Assembly: GCF_036240795.1 (NCBI RefSeq)
Contig: NZ_CP108454.1
Location: 1,054,001 to 1,118,000 of the forward strand
Source of the DNA: Streptomyces sp. NBC_01268
Lineage (GTDB): Bacteria > Actinomycetota > Actinomycetes > Streptomycetales > Streptomycetaceae
Length of the DNA stretch: 64,000 bases
Reading direction: 5' to 3'
Numbering within the stretch: position 1 is the first letter of the stretch; every line of letters starts with the position of its first letter. Made by a program: the position numbers and the translations under genes. Below are positions 48,595 through 56,524 of this stretch, piece after piece. The notes under the pieces are model-generated. The model searched no databases, was not told where the DNA came from, and saw nothing but the letters and a program-made list of their open reading frames with translations.

Positions 48595-50490
48595 TCAGTG
48601 CTCGAAGCAGGGGTCGACGAAGGACGGTGCCGTCTCGGGTACGGCACCGCGCGCCACGCGCCACCGGCGGTGCTGCTCGGACTCGGCGGCGGCCTCGGCG
48701 ACGAGCGACGCCTGGCGGGCGCCCGCCCCTGCCGTCTGGTAGCCGCCGAAGTGGGCCACGGGGCTCCACTCGGGGCTCACCGGCGGGACGGCCTCGTCGA
48801 GGCCCTCGTACTCCGCGGTCGCGTAGACGATGCGGCCGCCGACGACGGTGAACACGGACTCGATGTCGGGGATGGCCTCCTCGGGCACGGTGAGGTAGTC
48901 GTCGGAGAGGATCGCCAGGTCGCCGTAGCAGCCCTCGCGCAGCGTTCCCTTGACGTCCTGCTCGCCGGTGAGTCGCGCTCCGCCCCGGGTGTAGAGGCCG
49001 AGGGCGGTCTCCCGGTCGACCGGGTTCCCGGCCGGGTGGAGGGCGGTGCCGCCGACGGTGCGTCCGGTCACCAGCCAGTGGAGCGCGACCCACGGGTTGT
49101 ACGAGGAGACGCGCGTCGCGTCCGTGCCGGCGGCGACGGTGAGGCCCCGGTCGAGCATGGCGCGGACCGGCGGGGTGTGGGCGGCGGCCCCGGCGCCGTA
49201 CCGGTCGAGGAAGACGGTGCCCTGGAAGGACATGCGGTTCTGGACCGACAGGGCGCCGCCGAGGGCCGCGATCCGGTCGAGGCTGGCGGCGGAGACGGTC
49301 TCCGCGTGGTCGAAGAGCCAGCGGTTGCCGCCGGGGAACAGGCCCTCCGCCGCCAGCTTCTCGAAGACCGCCAGGTCGCGGCGGATCGTCTCGTCGTACG
49401 TCGCGTGGAGCCTAAAGCCCCAGCCGTTCTCCAGCAGGAGCCGGACGGCGCTCTCGAACTCGGTCTCGTACCCCGCGGCGAGCCCGGGCCGGGGCTCGGA
49501 GAAGTTCTCGAAGTCGGCGGCGGCCCACGTCAGGTTCTCGCCCGCGCCGTTCAGCCGGAGCCACTCGTCACCGTCGCCGGGCCTGACCGTCTCGGTCCAG
49601 CGCCTGAGGTCGGCGAGCTCCTGCCCGGCCGTCTGCGGGAAGAGGTGGTAGGCGATCCGCAGGGTCAGCTCCCCCGCGCGGGCGAGGTCCGCGACGGTCG
49701 CGTAGTCGTCGGGGAAGTTCTGGAAGCCGCCGGCGGCGTCGACCGCGGACGTCAGTCCGAAGCGGTTCAGCTCCCGCAGGAAGTGGCGCGTCGACGTCCG
49801 CTTGTCGGCGTCGTCGAGGGCGGGCGCCTTGGCCAGGGTCGAGTACAGGACGAGCGCGCCGGGCGCCGCCAGGAGCACGCCGTTGGGTTCGCCGTCCCGG
49901 CCACGGACGATCTGCCCGCCACGCGGATCGGGGGTGTCGCGGGTGAAGCCGGCCGCCCGGACCGCGGCCCGGTTCATCAGCGCCGACTGGTACAGGTGCA
50001 GGACGAAGACCGGGGTGTCGGGGGCGGCGGCGTTCAGCTCGGCGACGGTGGGCATCCGGCGCTCGGCGAACTGTTCGGCGGTCCAGCCGCCGACGACCCG
50101 GATCCACTGCCCCTTGGGGGTGCGGCCGGCCTGCTCGCGGAGCATGGCCAGTGCCTGGCGCAGGCTGCGCACCCCGTCCCAGCGCAGCTCCAGGACGTAG
50201 TTCAGGCCGCCGCGGATGACGTGCAGGTGCGAGTCGTTGAGTCCGGGGATCACCCGGCGGCCGAGGGCGTCGACGACCTTCGTGCCCGGGCCCACCAGGT
50301 GGGCGAGGTCGTGGTCGTCGCCGAGGGCCGCGACCCGGCCGTCGCGGATCGCGACGGCCCGGGCAGCCGGGCGGGCGGGGTCGCCGGTGAACACCTTGGC
50401 GTTGCGGACGAGGAGGTCGGCGTGCCCGTGCTCCCGACGCGGGGCGGGGACGAGGCCCGCCACCGGCATGCCGGTCGACGGCCCGGTCAT
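48595..50490 (-). CDS. Amidohydrolase-family protein (YtcJ-like)
   Basis: The 631-residue metal-dependent hydrolase has the amidohydrolase TIM-barrel ligands: HxH in LNDSHLHVI, a His in RLHATYDE, a His in LFDHAETV and an Asp in AAGTDATRV. The N-terminal small domain reads DLLVRNAKVFTGD and the C-terminal one DLAILSDDYLTVP. YtcJ-type proteins act on N-substituted amides with unknown natural substrates. Its ATG overlaps the upstream esterase stop (ATGA). Confidence 0.92.
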   Translation of the reverse strand: MTGPSTGMPVAGLVPAPRREHGHADLLVRNAKVFTGDPARPAARAVAIRDGRVAALGDDHDLAHLVGPGTKVVDALGRRVIPGLNDSHLHVIRGGLNYVLELRWDGVRSLRQALAMLREQAGRTPKGQWIRVVGGWTAEQFAERRMPTVAELNAAAPDTPVFVLHLYQSALMNRAAVRAAGFTRDTPDPRGGQIVRGRDGEPNGVLLAAPGALVLYSTLAKAPALDDADKRTSTRHFLRELNRFGLTSAVDAAGGFQNFPDDYATVADLARAGELTLRIAYHLFPQTAGQELADLRRWTETVRPGDGDEWLRLNGAGENLTWAAADFENFSEPRPGLAAGYETEFESAVRLLLENGWGFRLHATYDETIRRDLAVFEKLAAEGLFPGGNRWLFDHAETVSAASLDRIAALGGALSVQNRMSFQGTVFLDRYGAGAAAHTPPVRAMLDRGLTVAAGTDATRVSSYNPWVALHWLVTGRTVGGTALHPAGNPVDRETALGLYTRGGARLTGEQDVKGTLREGCYGDLAILSDDYLTVPEEAIPDIESVFTVVGGRIVYATAEYEGLDEAVPPVSPEWSPVAHFGGYQTAGAGARQASLVAEAAAESEQHRRWRVARGAVPETAPSFVDPCFEH

Positions 50491-51440
50491 GCGAGGGCCT
50501 TGCGCAGGACGTCGGTGGCGACACCGATGGCGAGCTCCGCGCCGCGCGTCTCCCGCAGCGCGTTCAGCATGACGAAGTCGTGGATGACGCCCTGCACGCG
50601 CAGCGCGGTGACCGGGACGCCGGCGGCGCGGAGCCGGTCCGCGTAGGCCTCGCCCTCGTCGCGCAGGACGTCGGCCTCGGCGGTGACGACCAGGGCGGGC
50701 GGCAGGCCGGTGAGCTGTTCGAGCGAGGCGCGCAGCGGAGAGGCGGTGATCTGGGCGCGCTCGGCCTCCTCGGTCGTGTACTGGTCCCAGAACCACTTCA
50801 TGGCGTCGCGGCGCAGGAAGTAGCCCTCGGCGAACCGGTGGTAGGAGTCGGTGTCGAAGGCGGCGTCGGTGACCGGGTAGAACAGCACCTGCTGGACGAG
50901 GGCGACGTCGCCGCGCTGCTTGGCCATGAGGGTGAGGGCGGCGGTCATGTTGCCGCCGACGGAGTCGCCCGCGACGGCGATCCGGCTGCCGTCGAGGTCC
51001 TTGTGGTGCCCCTCGCGGGCGATCCACTGGGCGACGCCGTAGTTCTGCTCGACGGCGACGGGGTAGCGCGCCTCGGGCGACAGGTCGTACTCGGGGAACA
51101 CCACGGCGGCCCGGGCGCCGACGGCGAGTTCGCGGACGAGCCGGTCGTGGGTGTGGGCGTTGCCGAAGACCCAGCCGGCGCCGTGGATGTAGAGGATGAC
51201 GGGGAGGGCGCCGGTGGCGCCGCGGGGGCGGACGATCCGGGTGCGGACGTCGCCGGTCGGGCCGCCGTGGACGGTGATCCACTCCTCGTCGACCTCGGGC
51301 AGCGGGACGCCGTCGCCGGACTGCACGTCGTCCACGGCCTTGCGGCCGTCGGCGACGGGGATCTGGTAGAGGTACGGCGGCCGGGCGGTGGCGTCGGCGA
51401 ACGCCTGGGCGGCGGGTTCGAGGACGGGCCGGTGGTTCAT
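50487..51440 (-). CDS. HSL-family (alpha/beta hydrolase fold 3) esterase
   Basis: The 317-residue esterase is of the hormone-sensitive lipase group. The oxyanion motif is HGAGW (HGGG-like) near residue 86, the nucleophile GDSVGG near 158, Asp in AEADVLRDEG and His in GVIHDFVML. ATG 51440 follows AAGGAG. Coupling to the amidohydrolase suggests joint breakdown of an ester/amide-containing compound; the compound is unknown. Confidence 0.93.
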   Translation of the reverse strand: MNHRPVLEPAAQAFADATARPPYLYQIPVADGRKAVDDVQSGDGVPLPEVDEEWITVHGGPTGDVRTRIVRPRGATGALPVILYIHGAGWVFGNAHTHDRLVRELAVGARAAVVFPEYDLSPEARYPVAVEQNYGVAQWIAREGHHKDLDGSRIAVAGDSVGGNMTAALTLMAKQRGDVALVQQVLFYPVTDAAFDTDSYHRFAEGYFLRRDAMKWFWDQYTTEEAERAQITASPLRASLEQLTGLPPALVVTAEADVLRDEGEAYADRLRAAGVPVTALRVQGVIHDFVMLNALRETRGAELAIGVATDVLRKALA

Positions 51441-51525
51441 GAGGGGTTCTCCTTGGGGATGGTCGGGCTGTACGCGGCGGGACGGAGGGAGCGGATCGGG
51501 CCGGCAGGCGGGCGGGGCATCGGGC

Positions 51526-52950
51526 TCAGAGGCCGTACGCCTCCAGCAGCCGGAGCCAGACCTCGCTCACGGTCGGGAAGGCGGGCACGGCGTGCCGCAG
51601 GCGTTCCAGCGGGACCTCGCCGACGATGACGACGGTGGCCGTGTGGATGAGTTCGGTCGCCAGGGGGCCGGTGAGCGTGCAGCCGACGACGAGGCCCCGG
51701 GACTCGTCGACGACCAGCTTGGCGAGGCCCCGGAAGTCGTCGGCGTGGAGCGCGGCCCCGGCGACGTCGTCGACGCGGTACTCCACCACGCGTACGGCGA
51801 GCCCCGCCGCGCGCGCCGCGCGTTCGGTGAGACCGACGGACGCGACCTCGGGGTGGGTGAAGACGGCCTGCGGGACGGCGACCCGGTCGGCTTCCGCGCT
51901 CCACGCCTGCCGGCCGCCGGTGGTGGCCGGGCGGCCCGCGGCGCGCTCGGCGATCGCCGCCGCACAGGCGCGGGCCTGGTACTTGGCCATGTGGGTCAGC
52001 GGAGCGCGCTGGTTCACGTCGCCGACGGCGTAGAGCCAGTCGCCCTCGACGGTGGTGACCCGGCAGGTGTCGTCGACCGGCAGCCGGCCGCCCGCCGGCA
52101 GCCCGACGGAGTCCAGGCCGAGGTCCGCGGTGCGCGGCCGCCGGCCGACGGCGGCGAGGAGCTCGTCGCAGTGGAGGACGGCGCCGTCGTCGGTGTCGAC
52201 GGTCACGGTGCGGGTGGCCGCGTCGCGGGCGACGCGCAGGGCCGAGACCCCGAAGCGGATCGTGACCCCCAGGGCGCCGAGCCCCCGGGCGACCTCTTCT
52301 CCGGCGCACGGCTCCCAGCCGGTCAGCAGGGCCCGGTCGCGGACGAGCATCGTGACGGAGGAGCCGAGCGAGCGCCATGCCGTGGCCATCTCGCAGGCCA
52401 CCGCTCCCCCTCCGATGACGACGAGCCGGTCGGGCACCGCGTCGGCGGTGGTGGCCTGGCGGCTGGTCCACACGCCGATGCCGTCGATGCCCTCGACCGG
52501 CGGCAGGGCGGCTTGCGTGCCGGTGCACACCACGACCGCGTACCGGGCGAGGAGGGTACGCAGGGTGCCATCGGCCCCGGTCACCTCCACCCGGCGCTCA
52601 CCGGCGAGCCGTCCGTGGCCCCGGACGAGCGCGATGCCCGCGCCGTCGAGCCAGTCGGCCTGGCCGGTGTCGTCGCCGCGCCCGGTGAAGCGGTCACGGC
52701 GGGCCAGGGCGTGCGCCGGGTCGACGGGTGCGGTGACCGCCTGCCGGGCCCCGTCGACGGCGCGGGCCGCGGCCAGGGCGGCCCCGGGCCGCAGCAGGGC
52801 CTTGCTCGGGACGCACGCGCGGTAGGAGCACTCGCCGCCGACGGCCTCGGCCTCGACGACGACGGCGGTCAGCCCCGACCGGACGGCGCGGTCGGCGACG
52901 ACCTCGCCACCCGGCCCGCCGCCGACCACGACGACGTCGTACGTGTCCAT
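51526..52950 (-). CDS. FAD-dependent disulfide oxidoreductase (mercuric/lipoamide reductase-like)
   Basis: The 474-residue class I pyridine nucleotide-disulfide reductase has the FAD site VVVGGGPGGEVVA, a redox-active CX4C (GGECSYRACVPSKALL) and an NAD(P) site (VVIGGGAVACEMA). The second FAD motif is LYAVGDV, and the dimer-interface His-Glu pair is HAVPAFPTVSE. It lacks the heavy-metal domain of mercuric reductases. The one-base overlap with the Dps gene suggests an oxidative stress role. Exact substrate unknown. Confidence 0.92.
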   Translation of the reverse strand: MDTYDVVVVGGGPGGEVVADRAVRSGLTAVVVEAEAVGGECSYRACVPSKALLRPGAALAAARAVDGARQAVTAPVDPAHALARRDRFTGRGDDTGQADWLDGAGIALVRGHGRLAGERRVEVTGADGTLRTLLARYAVVVCTGTQAALPPVEGIDGIGVWTSRQATTADAVPDRLVVIGGGAVACEMATAWRSLGSSVTMLVRDRALLTGWEPCAGEEVARGLGALGVTIRFGVSALRVARDAATRTVTVDTDDGAVLHCDELLAAVGRRPRTADLGLDSVGLPAGGRLPVDDTCRVTTVEGDWLYAVGDVNQRAPLTHMAKYQARACAAAIAERAAGRPATTGGRQAWSAEADRVAVPQAVFTHPEVASVGLTERAARAAGLAVRVVEYRVDDVAGAALHADDFRGLAKLVVDESRGLVVGCTLTGPLATELIHTATVVIVGEVPLERLRHAVPAFPTVSEVWLRLLEAYGL

Positions 52951-53534
52951 CAGCCGTGCACCAGCGGGGTGTCGACGAGGTGCTCGGCGAGGAACCACAC
53001 CTGCGCCTCGCCGGTGCGGATCACCTCGGAGACGAGCAGGTCGGCGCTGCCCTCGTCGCCCTCGTGGGAGAGCCGGGCGGCGGCGTCGCGGGCGTCGATC
53101 AGGATCCGCTCGTGCGCGTCGAGGAGCCGCGACAGCATGACGGGGACCGGCTCGACGCCGTCGGGCGGGCGGGGGACCGAGGTCAGCTCGGCGACGTGGC
53201 GCGGGTCCCCGACGGCGACGCCGCCGAGACTCTGGACCCGCTCCGCGAGCGCGTCCACGATGCCGAGTTGGGCTTCGGCGTGCTTGTCGAGCATCAGGTG
53301 GAGCGAGTAGAAGGTCGCCCCGCGCATGAGCCAGTGGTGCTTCTTGTAGAGCGAGTAGAGGATCTGCGTGTCGGCGAGGACGCGGTTCAGGCGCTGACAG
53401 CCGTACATGCGGGTGTCGTGGCCGAGGCCGATCGGCAGCTGCTTGAGCGTGCCGAACGCCTGGGTCTCGGCGCCCTTCTGGTGCAGCAGCGGCTGGCCGC
53501 CGCCGTGCGTGGCGGCCGTGACGGTGGTGTCCAT
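52950..53534 (-). CDS. dps: Dps-family ferritin-like DNA-protection protein
   Basis: The 194-residue ferritin-like protein has the intersubunit ferroxidase ligands in KKHHWLMRGATFYSLHLMLDKHAE. The rest of the four-helix bundle is recognisable to EAQVWFLAEHLVD. Dps dodecamers oxidise and store iron and shield DNA during stress. The N-terminal 40 residues are an extension. ATG 53534 follows AGGAAG. It is coupled to the disulfide reductase gene. Confidence 0.93.
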   Translation of the reverse strand: MDTTVTAATHGGGQPLLHQKGAETQAFGTLKQLPIGLGHDTRMYGCQRLNRVLADTQILYSLYKKHHWLMRGATFYSLHLMLDKHAEAQLGIVDALAERVQSLGGVAVGDPRHVAELTSVPRPPDGVEPVPVMLSRLLDAHERILIDARDAAARLSHEGDEGSADLLVSEVIRTGEAQVWFLAEHLVDTPLVHG

Positions 53535-53626
53535 CGATGACTTCCTGTCGGAGGGGGAAGGAGGGAGGGCCCGGCCGCCCGGTCGGGGGTACGCGGGCGG
53601 CCGGACCCGGTCGGTGCGGCTCGTGC

Positions 53627-54124
53627 TCAGCGCCCCGGTGCGGCGGGGCGGTGCAGGACGAGCCGGGTGAGGAGTCCGCTGCCGAGCCCGGCCGCGAGCG
53701 CGAGGGGCGCCCACCCGAGCGGGTACGGCGTGAGGCCGAGGGCCGCGTCGAGGGACCAGGCGCCGGGGCCGGTGGCGGCCAGGGCGGCGGCGGTGCCGAT
53801 GAGGACGAGCGGGTACTCGTACCCGTCGTTCTGCACCCAGAGCCCGTGGGGCCGTTTCACGGTGAGGGCCACCGTCATGACGCCGATGACGCCGGTCGCG
53901 GCGAGCGGGGTCAGGAGGCCCGCGGCGAGCAGCAGGCCGGAGCCGATCTGGCCGCCGCCCGCCGCCAGGGCGGTGAGGGCACCGCCGCGGAAGCCGTCGG
54001 CGCGGAACTCCTCGGTGCCGCCTTCGAGTCCCCTGCCGCCCAGGTGCGAGCTGATCTTCTGCACACCGTGGCCGGCGACGAGCAGTCCCACCAGCAGACG
54101 CAGGATCAGAATGCCGGTGTCCAC
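53627..54124 (-). CDS. DoxX-family membrane protein
   Basis: The 165-residue protein has four hydrophobic spans and DoxX features: ILRLLVGLLVAGHGVQKIS, then FRADGFRGGALTAL and a second half GLLLAAGLLTPLAATGVIG. In mycobacteria DoxX forms a membrane oxidoreductase complex linked to oxidative stress. The GTG at 54124 begins 5 bases after the isochorismatase gene stop, so they are co-transcribed. Confidence 0.9.
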   Translation of the reverse strand: MDTGILILRLLVGLLVAGHGVQKISSHLGGRGLEGGTEEFRADGFRGGALTALAAGGGQIGSGLLLAAGLLTPLAATGVIGVMTVALTVKRPHGLWVQNDGYEYPLVLIGTAAALAATGPGAWSLDAALGLTPYPLGWAPLALAAGLGSGLLTRLVLHRPAAPGR

Positions 54125-54129
54125 CGGGG

Positions 54130-54792
54130 TCAGCCGGCCGCGTGCGCGCCGATGACGCTCTGCGCGTAGACGACGCCCAGGCCGTACGCGCCGGCGTGGG
54201 CCTTGACGATCTCCATGACGGCGCCGTACGTCTCCTGGCGGGCCCAGTCGCGCTGCAGCTCCAGGAGGACCTGGACCCAGGTGACGGGGACCGCGCCGGC
54301 GGCGAGCATGCGCTGCAGCGCGTGCTCGTGTGCGGCCGGGGTGACGCCGCCGGAGGCGTCGGTCACGACGTACACCTCGTACCCCTGCTCCAGAGCGGAG
54401 AGGGCGGGCAGCACGAGGCAGACCTCGGTCCACAGGCCCGCGAGGACGATCTTCTTGCGGCCGGTCGCCTTGACCGCCGCGACGAGCGCCTCGTCCTCCC
54501 AGGCGTTCATGCTGGTGCGGTCGATGATCTCGTTCTTCGGGAACACCTCGGCGAGCTGCGGCAGCAGGGGGCCGGAGAACGACTCGGCGGCGACCGTGGT
54601 CAGGACGGCCGGCACGTCGAAGGCGCGGGCCGCCTTGGCGAGGCCCACGGTGCTGTTGATGATCGCCGTACGGTCGCCGCTGCCGGTACCGAAGAACATC
54701 TGCGGCTGGTGGTCGACGAAGAGCATGACGGCGTTGTCGGGGGTGAGCAGGTCCGCGCTGGGGGCGGCCTGCACCGTGTCGAGGTCGAGCAT
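54130..54792 (-). CDS. Isochorismatase-family hydrolase
   Basis: The 220-residue cysteine hydrolase has the catalytic triad visible: Asp in LFVDHQPQM, a Lys in ATGRKKIVLAG and Cys in GLWTEVCLVLP. It resembles the YcaC-like nicotinamidase/isochorismatase group of unknown substrate more than true isochorismatases, as no siderophore genes are next to it. ATG 54792 follows AAGGA. It begins the DoxX two-gene operon. Confidence 0.92.
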   Translation of the reverse strand: MLDLDTVQAAPSADLLTPDNAVMLFVDHQPQMFFGTGSGDRTAIINSTVGLAKAARAFDVPAVLTTVAAESFSGPLLPQLAEVFPKNEIIDRTSMNAWEDEALVAAVKATGRKKIVLAGLWTEVCLVLPALSALEQGYEVYVVTDASGGVTPAAHEHALQRMLAAGAVPVTWVQVLLELQRDWARQETYGAVMEIVKAHAGAYGLGVVYAQSVIGAHAAG

Positions 54793-54943
54793 GAGGGGTC
54801 CTTTGTCGAGGCGATCACTGTCGTGCCCGCCGCCTCGGCGGCCCGGCACCCCTCGAAGCTACGAGCGGCCGGGCCGGGCGGTTTGACCTCCCGCGCCCAG
54901 CAGTTGGCACGACAGCGCACAGCCGCCCCGGGCCGTCATCCGG

Positions 54944-55624
54944 TCAGCCCGCCGACGCCGCGTCCGCGCGGTGGAGCGGGCGTCGGGCGTAGGTGAAGAG
55001 GTGTTCCTCGGGGGCCGCGCGGTCGTCGTCCGGGGCGAAGACCGTCACCTCGTCGTGGAGCACGTCGAGGCCGCAGTCCTCCCGCTGGAGGCGCAGGTAC
55101 TCCTCGGGCGCGAAGCTGGAGACCCGGACGGTCCGCTCCATCCAGACGATCTCGACGTCCTCCACGTCCGCGGGAACGGTCGCCGTCACCAGGAAGCCGC
55201 CCGGGGCCAGCCAGCCGGCCATGCGCTTCAGGGCGGCGGCCGCCTCGGCCCGGCTCATCATCAGCAGCGGGAAGAACGCGCACACGGCGTCGAAGCCGCC
55301 CTCCGGTGCCTCGAAGGCACGCACGTCGCACTGCTCGAACCGGGCCCCCGGCACCTGGGAGCGCGCGAGCCCGACCATCTCGCCGGACACGTCGATGCCG
55401 GTCACCTCACAGCCGGCCCGCACCAGGAGGTCCGCCACCGGGCGTCCGGTGCCGCTGCCGACGTCGAGGACCCTGGCCCCCGTGCCCAGCCGTGCGGTGA
55501 GCCACTCGACCGCCCGCAGCTGGGCCGGCAGCCGGACGAAGGCCCGCTCGTAGGCGATCCCCAGCCCGTCGAACAGCTCCGCCGCCGACACCGGCCGCCC
55601 CCGCCGCGTACCGTCGTGGTCCAT
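54944..55624 (-). CDS. Class I SAM-dependent methyltransferase
   Basis: The 226-residue Rossmann-fold methyltransferase has motif I VLDVGSGTGRP, motif II VTGIDVSGEMV and motif IV FDAVCAFFPLLMM. Post-motif LAPGGFLVTATVP is also present. The substrate is not recognisable. ATG 55624 follows GGAAGGGG. It is divergent from the next gene. Confidence 0.9.
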   Translation of the reverse strand: MDHDGTRRGRPVSAAELFDGLGIAYERAFVRLPAQLRAVEWLTARLGTGARVLDVGSGTGRPVADLLVRAGCEVTGIDVSGEMVGLARSQVPGARFEQCDVRAFEAPEGGFDAVCAFFPLLMMSRAEAAAALKRMAGWLAPGGFLVTATVPADVEDVEIVWMERTVRVSSFAPEEYLRLQREDCGLDVLHDEVTVFAPDDDRAAPEEHLFTYARRPLHRADAASAG

Positions 55625-55789
55625 TCCGTGCCCCTTCCGTCGTGGGGTGCGTCCATGGGGTGCGCACCACGAGCGGGCCTACCCGCCACGAGCCCCACCT
55701 CAACGCGGGCGGCGTGCGGGCGCCGGGGCACGGGCTCCCGTCCGGATGGGATGATCCTGGTCCCGCCCGACGAGGAAGACGAAGGTGCG

Positions 55790-56185
55790 ATGAAGCTGAA
55801 CGTGGGCCAGCGGGTCCGGCTGGCGACGGAGCTGGTGCTGAACGGGTCGGTGGCCCCGGCGGACCGGGAGACCCCCGAGGAGCCCGGCCTCGGCGGCGCC
55901 TCGCTGGCCCTGGCGGCGGGCACCGAGGGCACCGTCGAACGCGTCGACGCGCACGACAAGGAGCAGAGCCACGAGGTCGCCGAGTACCTGCGCCTGAAGT
56001 CGCTGCTGGACTCCTTCGGGCACCAGATGCCACCGGCCAGCAGGTCCCAGCTCGACGACCAGGTCGCCGCCCTGGAACCCGCGTGGACCGCCTACCGACG
56101 GCAGCGCCTGCGCGTCACGGTCCGCGTCCGCCTCGACAACGGGTTCGTCCTGGACGACGCGCCCGAGGAGTTCTTCGCTTCCTAA
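55790..56185 (+). CDS. Conserved hypothetical protein
   Basis: The 131-residue soluble protein is acidic and not assigned to a family. It has two beta-rich ends (LNVGQRVRLATELVL; LRVTVRVRLDNGFVLDDAPEEFF) flanking a helical middle (EVAEYLRLKSLLDSFGHQM). The ends look like small barrel (SH3-like) strands. ATG 55790 is preceded by GAAGG; ATG 55751 in frame is possible. A hairpin separates it from the convergent CsbD gene. Confidence 0.7.
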   Translation: MKLNVGQRVRLATELVLNGSVAPADRETPEEPGLGGASLALAAGTEGTVERVDAHDKEQSHEVAEYLRLKSLLDSFGHQMPPASRSQLDDQVAALEPAWTAYRRQRLRVTVRVRLDNGFVLDDAPEEFFAS

Positions 56186-56195
56186 GGCGTGGGGC

Positions 56196-56218
56196 GGGGC
56201 GGACCCGCGGGCCGCCCC
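56196..56218. terminator. Bidirectional hairpin
   Basis: GGGGCGG/CCGCCCC arms around an inner CCCGCGGG palindrome lie exactly between the convergent 131-residue protein gene and the CsbD gene. Confidence 0.65.
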
Positions 56219-56219
56219 G

Positions 56220-56405
56220 TCACGAGCGGTCGTGCCGGAAGGAGTCCATGACGCCCTCGGCGCGGCGTCGGACGCTCTGCGCCTTCTCGCGGATCTTGGC
56301 TCTCGCCTGGTCCGTCCTGCCTTCGGCCTCCAGGCGCTCATGACCGGTGATCTTCCCGGTGAGCTCCTTGAGCCTGCCCTTGGCCTTGTCCACGGCGCCA
56401 CTCAT
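56220..56405 (-). CDS. CsbD-family general stress protein
   Basis: The 61-residue CsbD-like protein is highly charged and helical, with the family opening MSGAVDKAKGRLKELTGKITG and an AEGRTDQARAKI segment. Such proteins are induced by general stress, but their molecular role is unknown. ATG 56405 follows GGAGGG. Confidence 0.92.
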   Translation of the reverse strand: MSGAVDKAKGRLKELTGKITGHERLEAEGRTDQARAKIREKAQSVRRRAEGVMDSFRHDRS

Positions 56406-56524
56406 GACAGCGGTCCCTCCGGTGGGTCGACTCCCACCCTCCACGGTAGGCGGGGGCGCCCCCGGGTGCTCGTCGGCGGCCGTCGGGGCCTGGAGGGTGT
56501 TCCGCCGGGCCCCGCCGCGCCGTG

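Noticed and set aside
54130..54792. Isochorismatase for a catechol siderophore feeding the NRPS
   Set aside because: No DHB synthesis genes are present, it is over 40 kb from the NRPS and next to DoxX. The YcaC-like group is a better fit.
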